A stretch of DNA of 64,000 bases, taken from NCBI GenBank assembly GCA_004014935.1, contig CP025322.1, positions 3,162,001 to 3,226,000 of the forward strand, in the 5' to 3' direction. Source of the stretch: Saccharomycopsis malanga (Eukaryota > Ascomycota > Saccharomycetes > Ascoideales > Saccharomycopsidaceae). Each line of letters opens with the position of its first letter. The stretch's first letter is position 1. The notes beneath the pieces were generated by a model that saw only the letters and a list, made by a program, of their open reading frames with translations, made no database searches and was not told where the DNA came from. Position numbers and translations under genes: made by a program. Below are positions 30,808-40,520 of the stretch, piece by piece.

Positions 30808-33387
30808 CTAATTACGATCAATTCTTAGATATCTTGCTTTTCTTCTTTCATTATTAGTCAAAATCCAATCCATATCTTGTTCTTCGTTTTCGTCATCAAA
30901 GCCCATTATCATGATTATTTGGGTGATTCTTATGAAATGTTCTCTTAAAGTGTAGTTGTTTCTAGTGACTTCATTGATTATCATGCTCACGTCTTTTTCC
31001 AACTTCAACACACCTAACAAGTTGATTTTCTTGTTCAAAAGCCAGATTTTCTTTTCCATAATTTCCACTACCAGACTGACTATTAATTTATTGATGATGG
31101 CAAACACTTCAGTTGCCAAAATTCTATAGTAAGGCTTTATGAGAATCAACCAAGCTTTGACAAACTTCTGTATTTCAGTATTGGACTCGGATGTTGCGCT
31201 GCTATCTATTAAATAATTGTTATTGTAAGAGAAAAAATCGTTTAAAATTGATTTTATTTTTGTTTTAAATATTTGGTTGAACAATAGTGTGGCATAATCT
31301 TTAATAATGCTGTCAGTGACTTTATTTATGGATGACATGAATGGATTTTCGATCAAGTTTTTCAACTTCTCTTGATCTTTCCCAAAAGCGTAGTTATTTT
31401 CCAACAAACAGCTGTTGCCCTCATTGGAATTGTTGTAATTGGTTAGTTTCACCATAAGTTTGTTGATATAATTTCTGAACATTGACACAGAGTTTAAATA
31501 TATTATATAGTTTGTTAATTTAAACTCATCATTGATGCCAAGCGAATTGAAGGCACTGGCACCTCTTAAAAGCATGTTAGAAAGAACCCCTGGAGGAGCT
31601 GAGGCCTTGTCCGCATCAGAAGCATTTCTAAGACTACTTAGGTTGCCGGTAATTACTCTTCGATTAGGATCATTTTGGGTAACGCCGTTCAAGCTACTGT
31701 TACTGCTATTGATGTTTAACAAGTTGGTGCCTTGTCTAGGCTGGAAATCCCGTAATTTTGTGAGCAAAATCTTGAAGAAATACGAGTTCAAGACTTTTTT
31801 AGAGTTGTTGACTACGTTTTTGAGCAATATAGGCTGGCCGGTTTCTATGGCATTTGTAAACACAATATTAATGATGATCACAAGATCTTCCACTATTGAA
31901 GAGATAGGGGGAGTGTCCAACGGGGCTAGTTGTTCCAATGTGCTCAATGTCATCGGAGTTGATTTCTTGTCGGGATTTTTGAGGAATGGTTTTATATGAA
32001 CAGAGATGTCTGGCAATTCCTCCAATTTGAAGGATTTCTCCACCGACTTTTTCAAGTAATAAGATGTCAATGTTTCCAAGCAAGGAAGCAATTTTACTTC
32101 GATTTTGGTTAAGAATGAGCTCTCGATTAAGGGTTGGGGCAATTGTAATGTGGAGTTGGTGGTATAAGAGGCCCATTTGATGGCTATGAACCTGCAATAA
32201 AGAGACCACCGGTTGAGGAGAGTAGCAATTTCGTTGATATAATCGCCGATCTCCACTACAGAAATAAGCTGTTCAATAGGATCTTCATAGATCTCATTAT
32301 TCAAACTGTTTGCATTGCTAGAACTGTCTCCCATTGGGCTACTGGAACGGGAGTAGTAATTGCTCGTGCTGACAGATGATTGCAAGGCGTGCAAAAAAGG
32401 AAAATTGTAACTGTTGATATCATGGATAATTTTGTCAAAATTGCGAGCATCCCAAAAGGTGTCAGATATCAAACCTGCTTGGGAATCTACTTCCCTCTGT
32501 ATTTTACTGATGACAGTAGTCATGGAATCGTTATCGTAATATTTGATAATCACTTTGGAGTGCTGATTTATGATTTTAGACACAATCTCAAACAATTTCA
32601 TGCTAGCAGCAGAATAGAAGTTCAATTTGTCTTTTGGAGCACCCACCAACAAACTACGGGACTGGTCAGAGATGATATTGTTGATGAAGTCAGCATAGCA
32701 GTTCAAACCGACTTTTCCCTCGCCAATCATGGGAAAATAGGAGAAAAAGTTGGTCAACTTGACAATATCTTTGGTTTGCACTGCATTTTTGAACTCTCTC
32801 ACATAATGGTTTCTTAAATCGTGAATCCAGTTCTTCACTAGGGTCTCTGGACGCTCGGGGATTTCCGAAGTAGGAATCACAATGTCTGCAAACTTGGACT
32901 TGTGCAAAATGTCACTTGGAATGTCATGGAGAATCACGTTGATGGATTTCGACACCGTGTCCCAATCGTTCTTCTCAAAGGACTCGTGTACTAAAATGAT
33001 ATTTTTTTTCAAAGTGATGATATTCTGAACAAACTCTTTGGTCTTAGAAACCCGCAATCGTTCGTAGTCTAGGAATTTCACCTTATAAGTCAACTTTTTA
33101 GCCAAATACGAGCTATCGGATAAGATTTTGATCAACGACGACGACAGAGATAATGAGGTGAGCAACTCTGTTTTAGCCAAGTCCAAGTTGAGATTGTTCA
33201 CCTCGGCAGTTGCTGATTGTTTGCTGATTTTCTCATCCAAATGATTGTCGACTTCTCTCTCAAGTTGTTGTAAACGTGCTATAAACTTTAACACCTCCTC
33301 TTCGGTGTTAACTCCGTGCAACCCATCTGCAATGGCCGCTAACCTCAGGCCGAGATTCTCCAGCGTTAGAAAAGTTTCAACCAGCAT
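30808..33387 (-). CDS. COG4: conserved oligomeric Golgi complex subunit 4
   Basis: Cog4 is in lobe A of the COG tethering complex, which tethers retrograde vesicles at the Golgi and binds SNAREs and the SM protein Sly1. The 859-residue protein opens with a heptad-rich N terminus (EEEVLKFIARLQQLEREVDNHLDEK). It has the conserved Cog4 block around residues 190-310: YVREFKNAVQTKDIVKLTNFF, then EGKVGLNCYADFI and KIQREVDSQAGLI. The long helical C-terminal region is less conserved. Length matches yeast Cog4 (861). It starts at the ATG at 33387 and is divergent from the Tim17-family gene over a 360-bp promoter. Identification rests on these motifs and length, without an alignment. Confidence 0.88.
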   Translation of the reverse strand: MLVETFLTLENLGLRLAAIADGLHGVNTEEEVLKFIARLQQLEREVDNHLDEKISKQSATAEVNNLNLDLAKTELLTSLSLSSSLIKILSDSSYLAKKLTYKVKFLDYERLRVSKTKEFVQNIITLKKNIILVHESFEKNDWDTVSKSINVILHDIPSDILHKSKFADIVIPTSEIPERPETLVKNWIHDLRNHYVREFKNAVQTKDIVKLTNFFSYFPMIGEGKVGLNCYADFINNIISDQSRSLLVGAPKDKLNFYSAASMKLFEIVSKIINQHSKVIIKYYDNDSMTTVISKIQREVDSQAGLISDTFWDARNFDKIIHDINSYNFPFLHALQSSVSTSNYYSRSSSPMGDSSSNANSLNNEIYEDPIEQLISVVEIGDYINEIATLLNRWSLYCRFIAIKWASYTTNSTLQLPQPLIESSFLTKIEVKLLPCLETLTSYYLKKSVEKSFKLEELPDISVHIKPFLKNPDKKSTPMTLSTLEQLAPLDTPPISSIVEDLVIIINIVFTNAIETGQPILLKNVVNNSKKVLNSYFFKILLTKLRDFQPRQGTNLLNINSSNSSLNGVTQNDPNRRVITGNLSSLRNASDADKASAPPGVLSNMLLRGASAFNSLGINDEFKLTNYIIYLNSVSMFRNYINKLMVKLTNYNNSNEGNSCLLENNYAFGKDQEKLKNLIENPFMSSINKVTDSIIKDYATLLFNQIFKTKIKSILNDFFSYNNNYLIDSSATSESNTEIQKFVKAWLILIKPYYRILATEVFAIINKLIVSLVVEIMEKKIWLLNKKINLLGVLKLEKDVSMIINEVTRNNYTLREHFIRITQIIMIMGFDDENEEQDMDWILTNNERRKARYLRIDRN

Positions 33388-33747
33388 GCTCCTGATCCAC
33401 CAGCTTTGATCATATCATAGCTCTGTTAACAGCTAGACTTTTCACTATATATAGGCTGTGTCGGGGCTCATAATGTGTATATAGTGTACGTGGGTGTGTA
33501 TATATGAGGGTCTATTTAAGATTTATGGAGAGTTGGGATGAATGGGTCCAAGCAGATGATTTATTGTGGGCAGGTTGATTCGATTAGTTTGGCCAAATAC
33601 TTGGAAAGTGTGCGTTTTATATAGATTTGATAGTTGAGCCGCTTTATATCTATGTCCGAGATTTCAGCGATCGTGAAAATATTTAAGGTGAGTTTCTCCA
33701 CAGTAGAGAAGAATCAAAAGAACCATATATAGGCTTGTAAAAACGCT
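33388..33747. promoter_or_regulatory. divergent COG4 / Tim17-family promoter
   Basis: This 360-bp gene-free region has several TATATA-containing words (33443, 33477, 33508, 33726). No specific regulator site was recognised. Confidence 0.35.
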
Positions 33748-34376
33748 ATGAATGGTCCACAAAAGGAACTACCGCCGGCTCAGAACGTCAACGACAGGTT
33801 TGGGGTGATACCGGAATACCGTATCTTTGGCATAGGCACAACGACGGCGGTCTTTGGTATATTTGATGGGTTCTACAGAGGTTTCAACGATGCCGCTTTG
33901 GTATATTTGGCAGAGAATTCCCACAGATTGCCCAAGACTGTTGGTGGGTGGTACTTTTATCACAAGAGAAAAAATTACGTTTGCATCAAGAATGGGTTGG
34001 TCCAGGGCGCCAAATTCTCCTGTAAATTGTCCAGTGTTGTCGTAGGTTATTTCACTGTAGAAGCCCTTCTAGATGAGTATAGAGGTAAAGTGGATTTCTT
34101 CAACACCGTGATAACGACAACTGCTGCTGCGGGTGTCTATGCTAGAATCAGTAAGTATTGTTAAGTTCTCCCCATATTTCAGCTCACTAACATTTTCTAG
34201 AACATTTCAACCGCTTCCTGACGAGGCAGATCGTAAAAAAGGCGTCAGTAATAGGGCTTGTAAGCGGATTGGCCCAGGACTTGTATATATATTCCAACGG
34301 GGGAAAGGTGTGGTATTTGGAAAACATGGGCTTAACCCTGCCCGGCGGAAAATATAGTGAAAAGAAGTTGATTTAA
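33748..34376 (+). CDS. Tim17/Tim22/Tim23-family membrane protein, possible complex I subunit (spliced)
   Basis: Exon 1 is 33748-34150 and exon 2 is 34201-34376. The 50-nt intron has donor GTAAGT, branch TCACTAAC and acceptor TTCTAG. Splicing extends the protein past a stop just inside the intron to 192 residues. It has several Gly/Ala-rich short hydrophobic segments (GIGTTTAVFGIFDGFYRG; SVVVGYFTVEALLDEYRG; TTTAAAGVYARI; ASVIGLVSGLAQDLYIY), the Tim17-fold pattern. In complex I-bearing fungi a subunit of this fold is the NDUFA11-like (about 21 kDa) protein, and the length fits. It does not look like Tim17, Tim22 or Tim23 themselves. The intron is certain from the frame; the specific role is inferred. 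Confidence 0.75.
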
Positions 34377-34686
34377 GGGTTAATAAATGGAAATCGCACA
34401 GTTGAGTTTTTGTAGAGTAGTACGGTTGGATTTGCTATATAATGAGTGTAGTTGGCTGCATCCAAAACTCCAAATAATTATATCATTATTATCCATAAGT
34501 TATAATGAGGTCTATGAATTATTATGACTAAACTTACAAATAAACCATTGAAACAAACCAAATAGAATCAATAAGCCAACCGCATGTTATGCAAATGAGT
34601 ATATGAGAAAGACGAGATAAAAAAAGAGTTAAAAGTACAAAGATTATAATATAACACCCTTACGGTTAAAAAAAAGGAAAATAAGT
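34377..34686. other. convergent intergenic region
   Basis: About 310 bp lies between the Tim17-family and PP2C 3' ends. It is AT-rich with no recognised feature. Confidence 0.4.
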
Positions 34687-36177
34687 TCACAAGCGATCTC
34701 TTCTTCTGTTGGATATCGCGTCATTTAATTTTTCTTCTCTCATTTTCCCGGTTCTGTCAATAATAGGCCATTTACCCCAACCGTTGAGTCGAATAGCTAG
34801 ACAAGTAGCATTATCCTCGCCGCCGATTGCTTCAACATAACGAACCAATTCCTCGGCTCCATTCTGAGGGGTTCCACGTTCAGCACCTTTCAAGTTGTAA
34901 TTACTCATTATCAAGTCAGCCATTTCCTGGTCTGAACAGTAATTTGTAACCCCGTCGCTTACTAAGATTATGAAGCATTCGTCACCGCCAATGCCTCCTA
35001 CGGTCTGTTTGATGATTTCGGAACTATCAGGATGTTTCTTTATGAAGGAGGAATTGCCAATCAAGAGAGAACTGACCTCTGGTTCTGCAGTGATGCCTTT
35101 TGCCTTGGCATTGAAGTCACCAAACGATCTGGTATTAGCGAAATTCAAAAACCGTTCTTCTCCAAATGAGTCTACATTGACAAAGAAGTCAGAACTGTAC
35201 TTTGTCAAGCGCATATTCTCAATAGGTGAATCGGGATGATGGTTGGATGTAAGCGAATGTGCTGCGCCAAACTTGTCTACAATAATGCATTTGGTATCGC
35301 CCAAGTGGGACACGACGAGCTTCGCTATGGAGCTGTCGTCAAAATAGAGGTTATTAGAGCTGTTTGAGACTACATTGTAAAGAAATATCGACGTTGCTGT
35401 TGAGCCACCTTTAGGAGCGGAAACTGAATCATTGTTTGAAGATGGTTTTTCATCAGACGAAAGAAGCTCTTTACTTGTTAGTATATCGTAGTCTAATTTA
35501 AGATAACTGAAAAGAAGCCGAAGGTACAAATCGTCCAAGTTTTTGGAATTATCACGGAATATTTTTCCATAATTTTTATTTACATTCTTCAACCACCTGC
35601 GCCAATAGATTCCTCCCATCTTGGCATTCTTTTTACCTGGCAGGGGCTTGAAATACTCGTCGTACTTTGCTACGATTTCTTCAAGCGTCTCCTTGGTAAG
35701 AAGCAGCTGGTCAAAGCTTTCTACAGCAGACGCCAAGTGTTCCGCAAGATATTTGGAAATCTGGTCTCCACCATGTCCGTCAAAGACATTGAAATTAAAA
35801 GTCTGGAGCGTCTGTTCATCGGCGCTGTTATCCAACAAGTCTTGGCTCAAATAACGCTCCAGAAGCAATTTTTGTACGTTGGGATTGAAATGGTTTGCAG
35901 GCAACTTCAACACCAGCGCGCTATAGTTATCTTCGTTGTAGAAACGATTAACCCGCGATGTGAAATGGCCAAAATACTGTGACGATTTCAACAACGAAAC
36001 CTTCAATCTGGCGCTCTGTTTCTTTCTGTTATTTACATTGTTGGCGCCATTGTAATATACATTGGGAAAAAGAGCTTCAGGTACTTGAAAATATAAATAG
36101 TCCGAAACCCTTCTTTTGGCAACAAAACAAGGCAATAAGGTCTTTGATCTGTTGCACCATACCGCTGGCCAGAGCAT
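34687..36177 (-). CDS. PTC6: PP2C-type protein phosphatase, Ptc6-like
   Basis: This is a metal-dependent Ser/Thr phosphatase of the PPM/PP2C family. The 496-residue protein has the metal-binding motifs FDGHGGDQISKYLAEHL (about 131), HLGDTKCIIVDKFG (near 295), LVSDGVTNY (about 404) and GGEDNAT near 450. The region before them, RVNRFYNEDNYSAL, corresponds to the R..NED PP2C motif. The N terminus is basic and nearly free of acidic residues for 40 residues (MLWPAVWCNRSKTLLPCFVAKRR), as for a mitochondrial presequence. That fits Ptc6/Aup1, a mitochondrial phosphatase linked to mitophagy and pyruvate dehydrogenase control. Ptc5 is the alternative; the shorter length favours Ptc6. Confidence 0.8.
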   Translation of the reverse strand: MLWPAVWCNRSKTLLPCFVAKRRVSDYLYFQVPEALFPNVYYNGANNVNNRKKQSARLKVSLLKSSQYFGHFTSRVNRFYNEDNYSALVLKLPANHFNPNVQKLLLERYLSQDLLDNSADEQTLQTFNFNVFDGHGGDQISKYLAEHLASAVESFDQLLLTKETLEEIVAKYDEYFKPLPGKKNAKMGGIYWRRWLKNVNKNYGKIFRDNSKNLDDLYLRLLFSYLKLDYDILTSKELLSSDEKPSSNNDSVSAPKGGSTATSIFLYNVVSNSSNNLYFDDSSIAKLVVSHLGDTKCIIVDKFGAAHSLTSNHHPDSPIENMRLTKYSSDFFVNVDSFGEERFLNFANTRSFGDFNAKAKGITAEPEVSSLLIGNSSFIKKHPDSSEIIKQTVGGIGGDECFIILVSDGVTNYCSDQEMADLIMSNYNLKGAERGTPQNGAEELVRYVEAIGGEDNATCLAIRLNGWGKWPIIDRTGKMREEKLNDAISNRRRDRL

Positions 36178-37382
36178 TGCACGTATTTATTGTCTCTGTC
36201 ATTTTATATAGCTAGTTCATCCCTATCAACAGATCCTTAAAGGTTACTATGGGTATACCCATGGCCGGGTAGCCATAATAATACTTGATTAGTTCACCAC
36301 CATGCTATATAGTATGGTCATATATAGTATGGTCATATTTAGTATGATCATATATAGTATGGTCATATCTACATTTTAATATAATAGTATGTATCTCTAC
36401 GACCAACTTCTAATCGAAAATAATTTGTAATCATGCCATCTGTCAAACTCGCTTTGTTTAAAGCATGTCTTGACTCGGCATGTGGAATACGGAATATATG
36501 CCTTTTGTATAGGTGTCTAGGCGAGAAGTCTAGGCTTGTAAGGCACCAGACGCGGTTCCCAACCAAGGTTTTCAAGGGTCACAGCAAGGAATGCCAAAGG
36601 AGTTGTCAAAGTTAAATAGTTGTATCAAAACGCATCCTACACATGTCGTATTAACAAGTCCCCGTAGCTGTCCATTGATAAAATGCTATTTTCCTACAGG
36701 CAAATAGTCTATTATAGTGGTAAAAAAACCAGTGACATAAAGAGGATCTTCGTATATTTCCAAATTTGGTGAAAAGTGAGACAAGTTGGGCATAGCGGAA
36801 GATAGTGAAAAGCGTTATTCCAAAATAGGAAATCATATGAGTTGATGAAACACTGGATACTACTGTTCGTGAAACTCGCACAGGGCAATCATCTATTGTT
36901 TCTCGGAGCGATCAAAAAAAGTGCCCTTTGCTGTTTGAAGACTTGTTGAAATTGTAAAGTGTTGTAAAGAGCCATTAGTAAAGTCCAAAGCTGTAAGGGT
37001 GGAGAATACCAAACAGAAACTAATTGTCAGAAGATGGGCAACAGGGGAAAATCGTTGCACGCTAACCAGCAATTCTGGATCTTCGAACCATACTATTAGT
37101 TACACTTGTTCTATGGTAATCAGCCTGCATTTCAGCCTTAAACCTTAACTTGCCGGTTTACTAGTCGGTTTAAGGGCTTTATATTTAAAGACCAAACATC
37201 CAGGTTTCACTTACTACGCTTTTTAGGGGTTCTCTTCAAAGTCCTTTCAAGGTTGTGTGGTTATAATCATTAATACCAATAAAAGTCTAGATCAACTTTT
37301 TGTATATAAACAGTTAACGTGTCAACTGATTTCCAAACTTGCTCATTACAAACAAAATACAATAATCAAACATAATACAATA
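36178..37382. other. divergent intergenic region with 15-bp repeat
   Basis: About 1.2 kb separates PTC6 and the next + gene. It holds the 15-bp array at 36306-36365, listed separately. A 60-codon ATG ORF at 36433-36615 has no family resemblance and is not called. No RNA gene was recognised. Confidence 0.4.
36306..36365. repeat. 15-bp tandem repeat, four units
   Basis: TATATAGTATGGTCA is repeated four times (36306, 36321, 36336, 36351); the third unit differs at two positions. It lies 130-190 bp upstream of the PTC6 start. Confidence 0.92.
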
Positions 37383-38135
37383 ATGGATCACACTCCAAGA
37401 TCTTTTTCTTTGAAAACCTCGCCTTTTATGGGCGATTCTGACATAACGTTTTACCAGCCAATTGCAAGTGGTGATGGGTCCATATTGACCACAGGGTGTC
37501 ATTCCCAACTAGTAAACCAGCAGAGCTACAAACAAAGATCAGTACCCACAAACGGTCAAATAACAAGATCAGGAACCATAATACTGGCAGGCCTTGCCCG
37601 TTCTAGATCTCAATCCCGTAAAATCTCCCCTAACATGGAAACCATTTCTTCTCTCAAACGGTCCAATACTAAACCAACCCTGAAACAAAACCAACAGCAT
37701 AATCACAGCATAACGAAGCTCAAAGTCCAGAAAAGCGTTGGTGACTTCTCTGCATTAATAGAAAGGCCCGAACCATTTAAGAAAACTTCGAAAAAGCCTC
37801 TTATTGCTTACGAAGATAAGCCAAGCTGTCCTTCGCCTAAAATCGATCCTTATCAGATAGCCAGGCAAGAAATGCAAAAGAAGCTCAAGCAGAAAAAGGC
37901 CCTTCGAGACCAAATGCTAGTCAATAACGTATCCATTGGTAGAACAGAAAAACAGCATATAAACACGAGAATCAAAAGGGCTGGTCCTTTAGTATTCTCA
38001 ATCTGCTTCAATGATGATTCAACAATATTTGACCAGACTGATTTGAAAGCTGATAACTCTAAAAGATCACACGACGACACCCCTTTGAGTGACGTCGACA
38101 AAGAATTAGTCGACACCTTCACTTTTGAAACTTAA
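37383..38135 (+). CDS. unrecognised basic, disordered protein
   Basis: The 250-residue ORF from the ATG at 37383 is in an open frame that extends upstream from a GTG, but the ATG is the first methionine. I recognise no domain. The protein is Ser/Lys/Gln-rich: an Arg/Ser patch (ARSRSQSRK, about 77-85), Gln/His (KQNQQHNHS), then a helical charged stretch IARQEMQKKLKQKKALRDQM near 160-180 that could form a coiled coil, and an acidic end (SDVDKELVDTFTFE). There is no signal peptide or membrane segment. Length, ATG context and isolated position support a real gene. It may be a fast-evolving regulator, but nothing in the sequence says of what. Confidence 0.65.
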   Translation: MDHTPRSFSLKTSPFMGDSDITFYQPIASGDGSILTTGCHSQLVNQQSYKQRSVPTNGQITRSGTIILAGLARSRSQSRKISPNMETISSLKRSNTKPTLKQNQQHNHSITKLKVQKSVGDFSALIERPEPFKKTSKKPLIAYEDKPSCPSPKIDPYQIARQEMQKKLKQKKALRDQMLVNNVSIGRTEKQHINTRIKRAGPLVFSICFNDDSTIFDQTDLKADNSKRSHDDTPLSDVDKELVDTFTFET

Positions 38136-38573
38136 TATTGTGACTCGTGGTTGTTTTAGAATATCATTCAATTTTTTTTACTTCTTCTCAGTTGCTAATA
38201 GTTTCCCCCTACTGGGTAAAGGAGAATTATAGCAACTTTATTTATTATTCAACTTTTAAATGACATGAGAATGCTGAAAACTTTTTATGGATCATTACGT
38301 TTTGATTTGATATCAAACTTTACATATATTGAAATGTACAATTTCATTTGATATCCGTTTGTCATATTCAATATAATACACTTGCTGTAAGGAGCGCTAG
38401 AAGCGTAAGAGTTATTACTAGTATTACATGGTTTGTCTAGCCTAAACTTATTCTTATAATTCATCAGGCTACAAATGCACGATACCGGCAAAAAGACCTT
38501 TATGTTTATTAATATAGTGTAAAGTCCTTCACCCATCTCAAAATGATACTCGCTTGTCTTCAATTGTCTTCAA
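38136..38573. other. convergent intergenic region
   Basis: About 440 bp lies between two converging unrecognised genes. It is AT-rich with no recognised feature. Confidence 0.4.
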
Positions 38574-40223
38574 TTAGCGCGACTTTATATGTTCTCTCTT
38601 CTTTACCTGGGCTATATAGTAAGCATAACGGGCAATGATAACATATGTTATAGGGGCGTTCAAACCCAAGAATTCATGTATAATCTGCTGGACAGTCGTA
38701 GTTAACCTATTCTGTAGCTTCCAAGGCTTTCCTCTCCAAGTGTGGGTTTTAACCTTCTTTGGTCGTTTTTGTCTTCCTTCCTTGGGGCCAATATCACTTT
38801 CACTACTAGTGGTGTGGTCTTCTTCCTCAGCAAACGTTTTGGGGGCCCCTGGAATGTCGTGCAATGAAATCCGAAGCGATGTTGAAACATGGACTATGAT
38901 TTCCTCCACCAAATCGATGATATCCACTGCCTCTTGCGACCCTTCAGTGTTATTGAGATGGAATATCTTGTGCAATTTCAAAAAAAAAGCAAGCTTTAGT
39001 CTAGACATTTTATCCTCAAGTCTTATTGGTTTTCCTAGAGGTCCTTCAAAGAACTTGACCTGGGGGTTTATATCATTGATGTACTTTTCATACATGGTGA
39101 GATAATTTTTTTTGAAGCGATAGAGTTTTGATTTAGAAGCCATCAAGTTCTTTTTGCAAGTTATTATCAAGTTTAGTGCTACTTCATCACCGTCCTCGAG
39201 GAAAAAATTGGAACAGAAAAATTCTGGTTTTTTGTATTTTGCTGTTTCTGGGTGATTGGTGTATTTTTTCTTCAACTTCTGACTTTCAGAAACTTGTGTT
39301 TGCAAAGAACTACTGCTTTCTTGCTTTTTCACTGATTTGCCTTGCTCAATATCCACCAGTAAAGCATTGCTTTCCTGTGTTTTTATGAAAGTTTCTGCAG
39401 GAGAACAAGCCTGTATTTGATCTCCGGTCAAGTTATGTAGAGCAAGACCAAGTTGATCATTCTCAGCGTCTAAAAAAGTAGTGCTTCCCAACTGGAGCTG
39501 GGATACAGTGTTCAAGAATTTAATCTTCTCAAAATCAAACAATTCCAACTCATCATTGTTAGACAAGCTCCTAAGCAAATCTTTGGAAGTTCCTTCTTGA
39601 TTCTGGTTTTCAGTTTGTGTTTCGTCATGAGAAAGCTCTGGCAAGTGTTTGTATGGCTCATCAAACTGTATGGGAGCGGGATTTATTAACAGAGAGTGTA
39701 AAACATGATTTTTCCTTGTAAATGGCTCATCATCTAATGCCGAAACCTTTGTAGACGTTGTTTCTGACAGAGAAAGACTCACGTTTCTCAACCAGTCTGG
39801 CTCTGGAACAGTATTTACAACCTGTGAGAACTTGAAATTGCGAAGCATATCGCTAGAGCTTCTTGTGCTCCAGGTGGGGAAAATGTTTCGTGGTTCTGCA
39901 GCACTAATTTGGTCCTCAAGCCTTGACGGAGGAGCACTTCGTGGAGTAGGATTGTCGAACACATTTGAGTCTAGGTCCTCGTTGAGAAATGCCGAAAAGT
40001 CCAAATCCTGAGGAAACAAGGTTGACGGACAATGAATGTCAGGGTATTCTGGCTGAAAACGTGGCTCTACGCAATCTGTGCTCGGATTGAGTGGAAAGTT
40101 TGGATGAGAATCATGGTTGAAAGGATCAATCAAATAAGGAATATTATGAGGGTCATCAATATCAACCACCTTGTCCTTGCCGTTGGAATTACTATTTTTT
40201 TTCACCGGATCAGGGTTAACCAT
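38574..40223 (-). CDS. unrecognised protein with conserved-looking C-terminal region
   Basis: This is a 549-residue ORF from the ATG at 40223; a TTG-initiated extension to 40259 is ignored. Residues 1-320 are acidic and disordered with many Asp-Phe/Leu pairs (DLDFSAFLNEDLDSN; ELELFDFEKIKFL), as activation domains often look. Residues 330-550 are lysine-rich and helical (FFCSNFFLEDGDEVALNLIITCKKNL; YEKYINDINPQVKFFEGPLGKP; VDIIDLVEEIIVHVSTSLRI), ending in HTWRGKPWKLQNRLTTTVQQ and a helix. No known DNA-binding motif is visible. A transcriptional co-regulator is possible by composition only. Confidence 0.7.
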   Translation of the reverse strand: MVNPDPVKKNSNSNGKDKVVDIDDPHNIPYLIDPFNHDSHPNFPLNPSTDCVEPRFQPEYPDIHCPSTLFPQDLDFSAFLNEDLDSNVFDNPTPRSAPPSRLEDQISAAEPRNIFPTWSTRSSSDMLRNFKFSQVVNTVPEPDWLRNVSLSLSETTSTKVSALDDEPFTRKNHVLHSLLINPAPIQFDEPYKHLPELSHDETQTENQNQEGTSKDLLRSLSNNDELELFDFEKIKFLNTVSQLQLGSTTFLDAENDQLGLALHNLTGDQIQACSPAETFIKTQESNALLVDIEQGKSVKKQESSSSLQTQVSESQKLKKKYTNHPETAKYKKPEFFCSNFFLEDGDEVALNLIITCKKNLMASKSKLYRFKKNYLTMYEKYINDINPQVKFFEGPLGKPIRLEDKMSRLKLAFFLKLHKIFHLNNTEGSQEAVDIIDLVEEIIVHVSTSLRISLHDIPGAPKTFAEEEDHTTSSESDIGPKEGRQKRPKKVKTHTWRGKPWKLQNRLTTTVQQIIHEFLGLNAPITYVIIARYAYYIAQVKKREHIKSR

Positions 40224-40520
40224 TTTTTTTTCTTTGTTATTAAAGTTTTGCAGTATCAAGTGGCTATTTTAGTAGCTATTTGGAGTTCTGGAGTTGACCA
40301 CTCTTTTAAGCTCAAAGAAGAGAAAGGAAAAACATTGTAAGGAAAGCGTAGAGACGTCAGAGAAAGGAAAGGAACGAATTGTGTGGCTACATAAGGATGA
40401 GAATCTTATTCAAAGGGAGGATATATACTGATAAATGTTGATACGTGTATAATTAAATATACAAATGTTTATTATTGATTGTTAGGAAGTACAGTTAGTA
40501 GTATGCATGTTGGGCGTGAC
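40224..40520. other. intergenic, upstream of the 549-residue gene
   Basis: AT-rich, A/G-biased sequence lies before the full-length SINE. No recognised site. Confidence 0.35.

Noticed and set aside
36433-36615. 60-codon ATG ORF between PTC6 and the 250-residue gene
   Set aside because: Short, no family resemblance, no distinctive codon bias; chance ORF is likely.
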